Positions 51,847 through 60,940 of a DNA stretch of 64,000 bases are shown piece by piece. This DNA comes from Candidatus Obscuribacter sp. GTDB taxonomy: Bacteria; Cyanobacteriota; Vampirovibrionia; Obscuribacterales; Obscuribacteraceae. The stretch spans positions 682,001-746,000 of the forward strand of contig JADKDV010000005.1 in assembly GCA_016718315.1 (NCBI GenBank). The letters run 5' to 3'. The position numbers and the translations under genes were made by a program. The notes under the pieces were generated by a model. The model saw only the letters and a program-made list of their open reading frames with translations. It was not told where the DNA came from and did no database searches. Within the stretch, counting starts at the first letter, position 1; each line of letters starts with the position of its first letter.

Positions 51847-52077
51847 TCAGTCTGGCCAGGGAGCCACAGCCTTAATATCACCGCTCAGGAGCGGGCCGAC
51901 GTGGTCCAGTATGTCCTGGTATTGCTTATGGTCGGGGCTATAGCGCAAGATGCCCTGACCAACAACTCCATCTGGCCCAGTCGCTTTTAGCTTGAGCACG
52001 ATTGTGCCGTCTGCTTCTCGCCAGCAGACGCCGATTGATTCTTCTGGGTTGTTTTGGCTATCTGCCGTGGGAGACAT
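51847..52077 (-). CDS. Small hypothetical protein, 76 aa
   Basis: The ATG at 52077 is preferred over a TTG at 52116 because AGGT lies about eight bases before it. The protein is soluble and acidic (EESIGVCWREADGTIVLKLKATGPDGVVGQGILRY), probably a small beta-sheet domain with a helix (QYQDILDHVGPLL). It converges on the NarL-type gene with a five-base gap. I do not recognise it. Confidence 0.6.
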   Translation of the reverse strand: MSPTADSQNNPEESIGVCWREADGTIVLKLKATGPDGVVGQGILRYSPDHKQYQDILDHVGPLLSGDIKAVAPWPD

Positions 52078-52155
52078 GTGCAGGTACCTGGAGTGCTGTC
52101 GGCTTAGATAGTACAATTTTTTAGCTGGCTAGTCAGTGCTTAACTGTGGGGTAAA

Positions 52156-52545
52156 ATGCTCAATCAAGCAAAAGTGCATCATGTGGCGATTATCTGTTCT
52201 GATTATCCAAGGTCACGGCACTTCTATACTGAGATTTTGGGCTTTGAAATAATTTCAGAGGTGTACCGTGAGCCAAGGCAATCCTACAAATTGGATTTAA
52301 AAGTTGGTAGTCATAGCCAGCTTGAACTATTCTCTTTTCCTCAAACTCCTCCCCGAGTAACCGGTCCAGAAGCATGTGGGCTGAGGCACCTGGCTTTTGA
52401 AGTAGAAGATGTTGGCGAGGTTTTGCGTTATTTGCGCGACTTGGGTGTGGAAGCTGAAGATATCCGTATAGACGAATACACCGGCAAGCAATTTACCTTT
52501 TTTAGAGACCCTGATAACCTGCCCCTGGAAGTCTATCAGCGTTGA
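52156..52545 (+). CDS. VOC-superfamily (glyoxalase-like) protein, 129 aa
   Basis: A single VOC domain of the lactoylglutathione-lyase-like GloA2 group: VHHVAIICSDYPRSRHFYTEILGFEI at the N-terminus, LELFSFP with the first Glu, LRHLAFEVEDVGEVLRYLRDLG with the second His, and TFFRDPDNLPLEVYQ with the last Glu. The four metal ligands (His, Glu, His, Glu) are all in place. Substrate unknown; cytoplasmic. It converges on a kinase gene and overlaps its end by ten bases. Confidence 0.9.
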   Translation: MLNQAKVHHVAIICSDYPRSRHFYTEILGFEIISEVYREPRQSYKLDLKVGSHSQLELFSFPQTPPRVTGPEACGLRHLAFEVEDVGEVLRYLRDLGVEAEDIRIDEYTGKQFTFFRDPDNLPLEVYQR

Positions 52546-54593
52546 TTTTGCTCAGTTGTATCTATGTTGTGCACACTGATACTTCTCAGGTCTTTTATAA
52601 AAGTCTCTCTGGCTGCTGCATTCCAGCTGCCCATGGAGAGATTTACTGCTTTTAAATGGGGCAATTCAGTTAGTATGGATTTGATTGATGGGTCATAAAG
52701 CAAGTTGGACAGTGTTAAGCATTCTAGAGCTGGTGCTGATTTTAAGGCGAGCAAATCTCTTTGTACTGTATTGGTGTCATCCAGGCTCAGTATTTTGAGT
52801 CCTGGTATTTTGGCAATTAGAGTGAGCTCGTGGGCCGCAACTGGTGTGCCCCTAATCTTTAGGCTGTTTAAGGCCGTGGAGGACTGGATCTTGTTGAGGA
52901 GCCGGTCCAGCTGAAAGCTTATACCTAGCTCCAGGGCATTGAGTTTGTTGATTTGCTCGAGCTTGATCAAGCCATCGCCGGTGATATCAGTACGGTCGAT
53001 TTTTAGACTTTTTAGTCCTGATAGTTTGCTCAAGTCGGCTATGGTCGCATCACCAATGGCGGTATCATTGAGGTTAAGTGCTCGTAGTCCCGTTAGCTGG
53101 TCAAACATCGATGGAGTGGCAGTTGCAACATTGAGGTTTTTGCTTAAATCGAGAGTGTCTAGATCGTCAGGCTTAAGTTGTCTGAATAGATTTTGACTGG
53201 CTGTAAATATTTTGTTGGGAGCAAAGTAGACATGGGCGTTTTGGGGTAAGACCAGGCTGCCTTGTGCGGGCTGCGCTTCTTTTAATAGATCGCCTGGCTC
53301 AACTAAGGCTATTGTACCGGCCGATTTTGTCCTGGGGAAGTTTAATACCAGTTGCCGGACCCCACTGATTTCTTTGACTTCGCTAAAGGGATAATGACGA
53401 TAAAAATCTGAGAAGAGCCTGGCGTTGTTTTCGCCGCAGAGCTGCTCATCTGTAATCTGGGTAGCATCGTCAGAATTGCTTTGTAGTTTTTTGATCAGTC
53501 CAACATCTTGTGGCGCTTGAGTCTTGGGATTATTTGGGCTTTGGCTCTTACTGCTGTTTTTTAAAAACAAAAAAGCTCCAGTACAACCCAAGGCAACTAT
53601 TGCCAGAGTGGTGAGTATGGCTATGAGCGGCAGTTTTTTTGTCTCAGTCGTTTTAGTGGTTTTGGCTTGTCCTGGCTTTGCTGACTCTTTTTTTACCGTC
53701 AGAGCTTCGCTTGCGAGTTGGTCATTTTGTTCTAACTGTCGCATTTTTTTGATTATTTGCTTGAGTTCTGCAAAAGTCTGTATTCTGTTTGCCGGATCTT
53801 TAGCCAGCATCTTAGCCATCATGCGCTCCAGTACTGGGGCAAATTCAGTGCCCAGTGAGGCTTCTTTTAGTGTTGGCGGCTTTTCAGTCTGGTGCTTAGA
53901 GAGAGTTATCAGGGCGTTTTCGCCGATAAATGGAGGCGCACCAGTGAGCGTCTCAAAGAGGCTACAACCTAGTGAATACATATCTGAGCGACTGTCCAGA
54001 TTTTGATAAAGTGATTGTTCTGGACTCATGTACGGCGGACTACCGCAGATTTTTTGATTGATTTCGCCACCGGTGCCGGTGGCTTCGGTGGCCAGACCAA
54101 AGTCCACGATTTTGACAATAAATTGAGTGGGGTCGACTGTTTTTTGCAACATGATATTGCCTGGCTTAATATCGCGGTGCAAGAGTTTTATTTCTTCGCC
54201 ATAAGCCAGACCTTCAGCGACTTGCTCAAATATTGCCAGTGCTAGCGCCACTGGTAGCGCACCTTCTCTTTTGATCTTGTTGCTCAGTGGCTCGCCATCG
54301 ATAAAGTCCATAACAAAATAAGGCAGCCGGTTGTCTATTAAGCCCAGATCGTAGACTTTGACTAGATTGGGATGCTCAAGGCGCGATAGGACTTTTGCTT
54401 CGGTGACAAATGCTGTCCAGGATTCTCTGCTGATGCGGCTGGTTTTAAGAGTTTTGAGTGCAAGAGTGCGGCCTAGCGTCTGGTGGAATACTTTATAAAC
54501 TGTGCCCATGCCGCCACTGGCCACAGTCTCGTCGACTCTGTAGCAGCCGCCGATTATGTCACCAGTATTGAGCTGTCCGTCTTTATTCATCAA
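52536..54593 (-). CDS. Membrane Ser/Thr kinase with extracytoplasmic leucine-rich repeats, 685 aa
   Basis: Residues about 15-290 form a complete Hanks-type kinase: glycine loop VASGGMGTVYKV, ATP-binding Lys in LALKTLK, HRDIKPGNIM, DFGLA, and the SPPYMSPEQ activation segment. A charged juxtamembrane region leads to one membrane helix (LPLIAILTTLAIVALGCTGAFLFL). The external part (about 345-685) contains LRRs of the LTGLRALNLNDTAIGDATIADL, LSGLKSLKIDRTDITGDGL, PGLKILSLDDT type. This layout resembles receptor kinases, with the LRR as possible ligand or peptidoglycan sensor. Its stop region overlaps the VOC gene, and its start overlaps the upstream kinase gene by four bases. Confidence 0.9.
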   Translation of the reverse strand: MMNKDGQLNTGDIIGGCYRVDETVASGGMGTVYKVFHQTLGRTLALKTLKTSRISRESWTAFVTEAKVLSRLEHPNLVKVYDLGLIDNRLPYFVMDFIDGEPLSNKIKREGALPVALALAIFEQVAEGLAYGEEIKLLHRDIKPGNIMLQKTVDPTQFIVKIVDFGLATEATGTGGEINQKICGSPPYMSPEQSLYQNLDSRSDMYSLGCSLFETLTGAPPFIGENALITLSKHQTEKPPTLKEASLGTEFAPVLERMMAKMLAKDPANRIQTFAELKQIIKKMRQLEQNDQLASEALTVKKESAKPGQAKTTKTTETKKLPLIAILTTLAIVALGCTGAFLFLKNSSKSQSPNNPKTQAPQDVGLIKKLQSNSDDATQITDEQLCGENNARLFSDFYRHYPFSEVKEISGVRQLVLNFPRTKSAGTIALVEPGDLLKEAQPAQGSLVLPQNAHVYFAPNKIFTASQNLFRQLKPDDLDTLDLSKNLNVATATPSMFDQLTGLRALNLNDTAIGDATIADLSKLSGLKSLKIDRTDITGDGLIKLEQINKLNALELGISFQLDRLLNKIQSSTALNSLKIRGTPVAAHELTLIAKIPGLKILSLDDTNTVQRDLLALKSAPALECLTLSNLLYDPSIKSILTELPHLKAVNLSMGSWNAAARETFIKDLRSISVHNIDTTEQNQR

Positions 54594-56686
54594 CGTATGA
54601 TTTCAAATAGGTCTTCACTGCTAACTTCTACTTCGCGTGGTCTCAGGGCCTGAGCAAATTTTTGCATATCCTCGTTGGACCAGTTCATTTTGGTGGCATG
54701 AATGATTTTGAGCTCTGGAAATTTAGCAAGAATTTTATAACACTGAGGGCTGAGTTTTATACAACGCGATATCTCAATCTTTTTTAGTTTGAGATGTTGT
54801 AATTGAGCCAGTTGTTGATCGCTGATGTTGGCGCCGTTGATATTGAGCTGCTCCAGTGATGTAAGACGGGCTACGGAGGCGATATCTTCCGGCGATAGTT
54901 TTATATCGGAGATGCTTAGTACTTTAAGTTTGCCGTCTTTGTCTTGAGCCAGCGTGCTAAGAGTCTTGCTAATGGGAGCGATACGATCCACTGAGAGGTG
55001 GCGCAAACGGTGGATAAAGCGACATTTGCTCAGGGGCTCATCTTGGACATCAATTGAGCCAATTTCGGCTTTTTGCAAGTTAGGAAAGTTATCCAGCAAT
55101 TTGACACAGTCGCTATTTATGGAAGAACCCTGAAACTTTAGTGTCCTTATGGTTTTTATATGTTGCATCTGTTTTATGGCGTCTACAGTGACATAGCCGC
55201 TGCGCACACATTCTATGTCGGTCAATTCGTTGTCACCAAATTTGGCAAAATTGGCAGGATTGGCTATAAAACCTTCCAGTGGCATAAATACTGTCTGAGC
55301 AGTAAGTGGTGCCTCCAGATAACCTTGCGCCGGCATTTTGGTGACTTTCAGCTTGGCATTATTGTAATTTGAATCATAGCGGGCAAACAGACCCAGCGAA
55401 AAGTCTTTGGGAAAGAAGAATTTTTTGACGATAATACCGTCTGCCCTTGGTCCGGTAGCACTCAGTACCTTTATGGCTGCTAACTCGTCGCTCTTAAAGT
55501 TTTTGATTTGTTCTGGCTTGCCTCTGCCCCCGTGCTCCAGTGGATCAATATCTATCGATGGCATATTTCCTAGCGGTAAACCTTCGGGCTGCGATTTTAC
55601 CACTGGTGGCGCCGCCTGTTTTGTTGGTTTGGACCACAAAAAATAAATGGTAGTTGGCAATGCCAGTAGCAAAAACACAGCACTCACTATTAACAGCAGT
55701 TTTAAGGTGCTGCTATCAGTCTCACCTGCCGATTGTTCTTCGCCTTCTTTTGTGATTGCGCTTGTCTTTTCGCCTGTCCTGCCGTGCCTCTGTGTACTGG
55801 TCTTTGGCGATACAGAGAGACTGCCTTCTTCCAGTGCATTTTGTAGTGATTTTAATTTTACTGCCACTGTCCGTAGTGACAGTGGGCGGTCTTCTTTTTT
55901 TATCGACAACATTGATTCGACTAATTGTTCTAGCTCAGGCGGAAAGTCAATTAATGAGACGCGCTCTGATAGCAGTGGAGCTTTTGTGGATGATTTGAGC
56001 ATCATTGTCATCACAGCATTGTCACCCATGATAGGTGGCTTACCGGTGAGAGCCTCATAAAAGACACAGGCATAACTATAGATATCACTGCGCGTATCAA
56101 CTGGTTGTCCTGTGCATTGCTCTGGGCTCATGTAAAGTGGGCTGCCAAATACTTCACCTGTAGCCGTAAGATTTTGCCCTTCTTTTTGGGTTAGTTTGGC
56201 AATACCAAAATCTACCAGCTTGACCAGTTCACTGCCATTTGTGCTCTCAAGCATGATATTGTCAGGCTTGATGTCTCGGTGGATGATGCCATGATCATGG
56301 ACAAATGCCAGGGCTTCGGCTACCTGTCTAAATATATTGAGCGCGTCCTTGAGAGACAGTCTACCTCTCGCTTTGATCTTTTGACCCAGGGACTTGCCCT
56401 GTAAAAGCTCCATCACATAGTAAGGGTATTGATTGTTGTGGATGCCTAAATCTGTCACCTGAATAATATTGTTGTGTTTGAGGTGCGCCATAGACTGTGC
56501 TTCGTTTTGGAAGCGTTGCCAGTCGGTGGGGGTAAAGTTACCTTTGGACAGCATTTTGAGAGCGAATTGCTTTTGCAAAATGATATGTTCGACAGCAAAG
56601 ACTGTGCCCATACCGCCTTCGCCAATCAGGCTGATAACACGGTAAGTGCCACCGATGATATCTTCTGTTGCGTTTGACGCTGGCAT
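54590..56686 (-). CDS. Membrane Ser/Thr kinase with extracytoplasmic leucine-rich repeats, 698 aa
   Basis: The layout is the same as its downstream neighbour. The kinase domain (about 10-280) has IGEGGMGTVFAV, Lys in FALKML, HRDIKPDNIM, DFGIAKL and SPLYMSPEQ. One membrane helix (LLLIVSAVFLLLALPTTIYFLW) sits near 325-347. The external region ends in LRRs (LKVLSISDIKLSPEDIASVARLTSLEQLNINGANISDQQLAQLQHLKLKKIEI). The two kinases overlap by ATGA and are clearly paralogs; sequence divergence in the external half suggests different ligands. Probably one operon. Targets are unknown. Confidence 0.9.
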   Translation of the reverse strand: MPASNATEDIIGGTYRVISLIGEGGMGTVFAVEHIILQKQFALKMLSKGNFTPTDWQRFQNEAQSMAHLKHNNIIQVTDLGIHNNQYPYYVMELLQGKSLGQKIKARGRLSLKDALNIFRQVAEALAFVHDHGIIHRDIKPDNIMLESTNGSELVKLVDFGIAKLTQKEGQNLTATGEVFGSPLYMSPEQCTGQPVDTRSDIYSYACVFYEALTGKPPIMGDNAVMTMMLKSSTKAPLLSERVSLIDFPPELEQLVESMLSIKKEDRPLSLRTVAVKLKSLQNALEEGSLSVSPKTSTQRHGRTGEKTSAITKEGEEQSAGETDSSTLKLLLIVSAVFLLLALPTTIYFLWSKPTKQAAPPVVKSQPEGLPLGNMPSIDIDPLEHGGRGKPEQIKNFKSDELAAIKVLSATGPRADGIIVKKFFFPKDFSLGLFARYDSNYNNAKLKVTKMPAQGYLEAPLTAQTVFMPLEGFIANPANFAKFGDNELTDIECVRSGYVTVDAIKQMQHIKTIRTLKFQGSSINSDCVKLLDNFPNLQKAEIGSIDVQDEPLSKCRFIHRLRHLSVDRIAPISKTLSTLAQDKDGKLKVLSISDIKLSPEDIASVARLTSLEQLNINGANISDQQLAQLQHLKLKKIEISRCIKLSPQCYKILAKFPELKIIHATKMNWSNEDMQKFAQALRPREVEVSSEDLFEIIR

Positions 56687-56809
56687 TCCTACTCCGCCGC
56701 TCCAGTATTGCCTTTATTCCCGTTTGTACTGATTTATGGAGGCTTATTTGGGTGGCATAGATTAGTTATAGTGATATCTTTGGTGAAGTGTCTCGGGAGG
56801 ATTTAAAAA

Positions 56810-58018
56810 TTGCAGCAAAGCCGTGCTCGGATTGATATTGTCTTTGCTGTGATTTTGTTTGCTTGCATCACTTTTGTGTTGCAGCCGCCGCCAAAGGCTA
56901 TTTTTGAAGTGACTGATTTGCCAGAGTTTTATCTGGGTGCCAAATTGTTCATAGAAGGCAGAGCTTCGGCTATTTACGAGACTGCTCAGTTTTTTTCACT
57001 ACAAAAATTGGTTTTCCCCGCATTAGGAGAGCGCGCCATACCGCTGTATGTGGCTCCCTTTGGTTTGCCATTTTTGTTGCCGCTTTTGATTTTTCCCGCC
57101 AGTATCGCCTATATCGCTACAAAGATAGCGATGATCGCAGGCTTTTTGGTTGGGCTCTTTATGCTTTGTCGCCTCTATCAAACCGGTAGTCGCTGGTTTA
57201 TGTGGCTTGGGGCAATTTTGCCTTTTTCTGGTCCAGTTTGGGAGGCACTGCGTATTGAGCAGGTTTCGCCTTTGCTCTTTTTGTCTCTGAGTGCGCATCT
57301 CTATTTTATGGAACAAAAAAAGCCTGTGTTAGCAGCCTTTTGTCTCTCACCGTTTTTGCTCAAGCCGCATCTTGCTGCTACTGTCTGTTGTTTTCACCTT
57401 GGCGCCAGGCGCTTCCGCTTTGTTCTGGTATTTGCCTTAATTGCACTCAGTCTGCTTTGTTTTACTTATCTTTATTGTGGCGCTCAGGCCTATAGCGATT
57501 ATTTTGAGCTGCTCAATTATTCAATGATCAATATGCAATGGATGGCGCCAGAGGCTACGCCGACTTTGCGTGGACAATTGTTGCGTCTGCCTATTGATTC
57601 GCAGGCTGTCACAAAAGGCTGTACGCTTTTGTTTGGACTGGTTTTGCTTGGTGTCGTATATGGTGGTCATCTCTTGCGTCAGCGTGACGTGGCCGTTACT
57701 ACTGCCATGGTGGCAGTGCCTGCCGGTCTGGTATTGAGTTTGCACTGTTATAGCTATGATCTTGTTTTGCTCTTACCGGCTGTAATACTGGCTGTGCATG
57801 CTAGTTTGAGCGGTATCAGGCAAAAGCAGTTTAAACCGGCAGACCTGGCGCTCTATTTGCCGCTTTTGAGCTTTATGCTGCCATTTTATGCTTTAATTCA
57901 CTATATCTTGACCCTGCGCGGCTCAATCATCAACTATCACTTTTTAGCCCTGAGCCTGCTCACTGTCTATTTGATAGTTAACGGATGTAGACTGGCTTGC
58001 CAGCCAGATAAGTCCTGA
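56810..58018 (+). CDS. GT87-type membrane glycosyltransferase (DUF2029), 402 aa
   Basis: About ten hydrophobic segments are seen. The first loop has VTDLPEFYLGAKLFIEGRASAIYETAQF and the next segment VAPFGLPFLLPLL, matching the GT87 pattern of the genes at 12474 and 18591 (acidic residue, Y-E/P-x-Q, Pro-rich second helix). LLKPHLAATVCC corresponds to the conserved K-P-H/Q motif. The start is TTG with GGGAGG about ten bases upstream. It ends inside the converging amidohydrolase gene (41-base overlap). Confidence 0.75.
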   Translation: MQQSRARIDIVFAVILFACITFVLQPPPKAIFEVTDLPEFYLGAKLFIEGRASAIYETAQFFSLQKLVFPALGERAIPLYVAPFGLPFLLPLLIFPASIAYIATKIAMIAGFLVGLFMLCRLYQTGSRWFMWLGAILPFSGPVWEALRIEQVSPLLFLSLSAHLYFMEQKKPVLAAFCLSPFLLKPHLAATVCCFHLGARRFRFVLVFALIALSLLCFTYLYCGAQAYSDYFELLNYSMINMQWMAPEATPTLRGQLLRLPIDSQAVTKGCTLLFGLVLLGVVYGGHLLRQRDVAVTTAMVAVPAGLVLSLHCYSYDLVLLLPAVILAVHASLSGIRQKQFKPADLALYLPLLSFMLPFYALIHYILTLRGSIINYHFLALSLLTVYLIVNGCRLACQPDKS

Positions 58019-59693
58019 CTACCAGTGCGTTATGGATGTCCTCACTTTGTCCTTTGACAAAGTCGCGGTCAAAGACAACAAAATCAGCCAGTTTACCGGG
58101 GCTCAGTGAGCCAGTGTAGCTATTGCTACAATTGACCCAGGCACCACCGGTGGTATAGGCCTTGAGTATTTGCTCCAGGGTCAGAGCTTGTTCTATTGCC
58201 AGGGCTGGTTTGTCTTTTGTGGTAATGCTTTGTCTTGTCACTGCCACTTGCATGGCGTCCAGTGGATTAAGAGTCGATACAGTCCAATCGCTACCAGCGG
58301 CCATTCTTGCTCCACTGCTTGCTACTTCTTGCATGGGGTAGAGTCTCCGGGAGCGCTCAGCTCCAAGCTGAGGAATAGTCAACTGCTCGATATATGGATC
58401 TCTAAAAGCCCAGAAAGATTGCCAGTTTGCCGTGACATCGAGCTCTTTAAAGCGTGCCACGTCCGCTTTATCGATCATTTCCAGATGTGCTATTTGATGT
58501 CTGAGATTGTTGCTTTTGCTCTTTTGTAGCACTGGTGTGAGACTATCCAGCGCCATGCGCACCGCTCTGTCCCCGATGGCATGCAGGTGTATATTAAAAT
58601 CAGCTGCCACCAGTTGTGCTACCAGAGCGTTTAATGCTTCCGGCGTCAAATTGGCTTGACCTTCCGGTCTTTCTTTGTTTTGTGGCTTTAAATATGGAGC
58701 CAAAAGCGCAGCCGTGCCAGTCTCCAGTACACCGTCGACAAAAATTTTGGCGCCAGTTGCTTTGAGGATATGGGGACTACTGGATTGGTTGATTTTTTCT
58801 CTGAGTGCTATGAGTGCTTTGACCTGGCTTACTGGGTCCGAGTTATCTGTATGCAGAGCCAGTGTCACTCTCACATTGAGCGCTTTGGCCCGGGCCAGCC
58901 TTTGATATGATTCGACCACATCAGCAGTGGCATGAGCATCCTGGATACTGGTAATGCCAAAAGAATTGGCCATTTTGACTGCATCTTTGAGTGCGGCAGC
59001 GCGCTCAGCAGGAGCCGGTCCCATTGTCACATCATCAGCTACGATTAGAGCTTGCTCTCTAAATACGCCACTCAAGCTACCATCGGCAAAGCGTTCACTC
59101 ATCTCTTTTGAGCTGGCTTGACTGTTTAGTTTGGCTAGCGTCTCTGGCTTTATCAGTGCTATCGCTTTGCTATTGAGCCAGACTGTGTGACCGTCTTCGG
59201 AATGTAGGACGACAGGTTTTGTGGAGCAGGCACGGTCGAGGTCGACGCGGGTCAGGCTATCGCCAATAAGAGCTGGCAGTGGCAAACCATTGCCAACAAT
59301 ACAGTCTGTGCGGGGATGGGCATTGTTATAACTGGCCAGATGCAGCAATATTTCTTTTTTGTCTTTTGAGTTTTTTAAGTTGAGCTGCAAAAACTCTACA
59401 GCGCCTTCTGCTAGATGCACATGGCTGTCATGTAGTCCCGGCAAAATCAGTCTTTGACCAGCGTCATAAACCCGGGTGGCTTTTGAGTTTTTTAGTTGCT
59501 CGCTTGTGCCAATCGCTACAATTTTGCCCTGTCTGATAACCATGGCTTCTGCCTCTGGGCACAGGGGATCCATGGTCTTGATATGGGCATTTAGCACCAA
59601 TAAGTCGGCTTTAGCTGGTGCTGCTAGAGCCTGAGCGGGCAATAGCGCAAGACCTAATAGAGCGATGTATGGGGCAGCTTGGCGGTGGCGCAT
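57978..59693 (-). CDS. Exported amidohydrolase (YtcJ-like, amidohydrolase-3), 571 aa
   Basis: A signal peptide (YIALLGLALLPAQALAAPA) indicates export. The catalytic domain follows the amidohydrolase-3 pattern: DLLVLNAHIKTMDP, the metal-binding HDSHVHL (about 88-94), HSEDGHTVWLNSKA, VDGVLETGTAALL, HLHAIGDRAVRMALD, and the late Asp in GSDWTVSTLNPLDAM. It is a periplasmic metal-dependent hydrolase of amides or cyclic amides; the substrate is not inferable. Full length for the family. It is followed on the same strand by a small membrane-protein gene upstream at 59709. Confidence 0.88.
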   Translation of the reverse strand: MRHRQAAPYIALLGLALLPAQALAAPAKADLLVLNAHIKTMDPLCPEAEAMVIRQGKIVAIGTSEQLKNSKATRVYDAGQRLILPGLHDSHVHLAEGAVEFLQLNLKNSKDKKEILLHLASYNNAHPRTDCIVGNGLPLPALIGDSLTRVDLDRACSTKPVVLHSEDGHTVWLNSKAIALIKPETLAKLNSQASSKEMSERFADGSLSGVFREQALIVADDVTMGPAPAERAAALKDAVKMANSFGITSIQDAHATADVVESYQRLARAKALNVRVTLALHTDNSDPVSQVKALIALREKINQSSSPHILKATGAKIFVDGVLETGTAALLAPYLKPQNKERPEGQANLTPEALNALVAQLVAADFNIHLHAIGDRAVRMALDSLTPVLQKSKSNNLRHQIAHLEMIDKADVARFKELDVTANWQSFWAFRDPYIEQLTIPQLGAERSRRLYPMQEVASSGARMAAGSDWTVSTLNPLDAMQVAVTRQSITTKDKPALAIEQALTLEQILKAYTTGGAWVNCSNSYTGSLSPGKLADFVVFDRDFVKGQSEDIHNALVVRTYLAGKPVYIR

Positions 59694-59708
59694 GGGCCAT
59701 CCTGTTGA

Positions 59709-59870
59709 TTAGTTATTCTCTGCCAGGTATGCGCTTTTGAGCGCAATGTAGGCGATACAGCCATAAATGGCAAAGAGTAGTATAAGACCAATCATTGGAA
59801 ATTTCGTTGCCACCTTAAAGAAGGGGCGAATCATGATATCGAGAAATAAGATGCCAGTAGCAGCATTCAT
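59709..59870 (-). CDS. Small membrane protein, 53 aa
   Basis: GGAG seven bases before the ATG at 59870 supports this start over longer frames. Most of the protein is one or two hydrophobic stretches (NAATGILFLDIMIRPFF, then FPMIGLILLFAIYGCIAYIALKS). Small single-span proteins like this often bind larger membrane complexes. Function unknown. It lies between cpaA and the amidohydrolase on the same strand. Confidence 0.55.
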   Translation of the reverse strand: MNAATGILFLDIMIRPFFKVATKFPMIGLILLFAIYGCIAYIALKSAYLAENN

Positions 59871-59960
59871 GGCGGGTCTCCGTGGGTCTCTTTGATTCCC
59901 ATCATAATGCGGCTGCAAGGGTTAAGGTGTGGTTATCAAAATCGCATTGTTATGCGGTTT

Positions 59961-60554
59961 TTACTGATACCAGCTAAAGCCGAGGAAATGCATGGTCCAT
60001 TTATCGAGCAAGATGGCAAGCAGACAGCCCGCAAAGATAATTGGTCCTAGGGGGATGAGCTTCTTTTTGGCTTTATCCAGCTCTGACATATCAAAGCCCT
60101 CGGTCATATCCACGCCAGCAAAGACAAATGACTTGAGTAGTAGCCAGAAGCCCTTAATTTGCTGTGGTGGTATTGATTTGAGGATGAGGACCATGGCCAC
60201 AAGTCCATAGCAGAGGCTGAAATAAAACATGCATAGTAAGAATTTGATCATGCCAAGAATGGCTCCCACAGCTGCCATCATCTTGACGTCGCCAAAGTGC
60301 ATACGCTTGCCCGGATTGGGAAACATCATAATGCCCGCAGCCAGCGCATAGCCGAGTGCAGCTTCGACCGCGCCCACATTGTGAAAGCCGGTATATATGC
60401 CGTTATAGTAGCCATTGAGTGCAATGCCAATCAGGGCTGAGGGAAAGGTCAGCCAGTTATAAATTTTGCGCGTAGCCAGGTCTGTGCCTGCACCAATGGC
60501 GGTGGCAACTAGAGCAAAGAGTTCCTGGGGCGATATATCCAGTCCTGCAATCAT
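59961..60554 (-). CDS. cpaA: Prepilin peptidase, CpaA/TadV type (peptidase A24), 197 aa
   Basis: Multi-pass A24 aspartic protease with both catalytic Asp: Asp25 in GTDLATRKIYN and Asp89 in MHFGDVKMM (the GD-x-K motif). This short form without methylase domain is the Tad-type enzyme that cleaves Flp prepilins. The likely targets are the two Flp proteins encoded about 34 kb away. The ATG at 60554 overlaps the ridA stop as ATGA. The separation from the other tad genes is unusual. Five to six membrane segments. Confidence 0.88.
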   Translation of the reverse strand: MIAGLDISPQELFALVATAIGAGTDLATRKIYNWLTFPSALIGIALNGYYNGIYTGFHNVGAVEAALGYALAAGIMMFPNPGKRMHFGDVKMMAAVGAILGMIKFLLCMFYFSLCYGLVAMVLILKSIPPQQIKGFWLLLKSFVFAGVDMTEGFDMSELDKAKKKLIPLGPIIFAGCLLAILLDKWTMHFLGFSWYQ

Positions 60555-60928
60555 GAGCATGCTGCCACTACTTCGATTTCGACTGAGACATCGCGAGGCA
60601 ATTTAGCTACCTGGATGGTTGAGCGGGCTGGTTTGTGATCGCTAAAAAACTCACTGTAGACTTTATTCATCTCGGCAAAATCGTCCATGCTTTTTAAAAA
60701 TACAGTGGCCTTTAGCACGTTGGTTAAACTGCTGCCAGCGGCATCGAGCACATTTTGAATGTTATTCAAAACCTGTCTGGTTTGCTCCACGATACCGCCA
60801 TCTACGAGATTGCCAGCGGCATCAAGTGGAATTTGACCGGAGAGAAAAACAAGACCGTTGTGTTTAATTGCTTGCGAGTAAGGACCAATAGCCTGGGGGG
60901 CTTTTGGTGTGGAGACGACCTCGGGCAT
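60551..60928 (-). CDS. ridA: RidA-family enamine/imine deaminase, 125 aa
   Basis: Full-length RidA: APQAIGPYSQAIKHNGLVFLSGQIPLD at the N-terminus, and PARSTIQVAKLPRDVSVEIEVVA with the conserved catalytic Arg in PARSTIQV. It hydrolyses reactive 2-aminoacrylate-type enamines made by PLP enzymes, protecting the cytoplasm. AAAGGA lies six bases before the ATG. The stop overlaps the cpaA start. Tandem 16-base repeats lie just upstream. Confidence 0.93.
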   Translation of the reverse strand: MPEVVSTPKAPQAIGPYSQAIKHNGLVFLSGQIPLDAAGNLVDGGIVEQTRQVLNNIQNVLDAAGSSLTNVLKATVFLKSMDDFAEMNKVYSEFFSDHKPARSTIQVAKLPRDVSVEIEVVAACS

Positions 60929-60940
60929 GGGTAATCCTTT

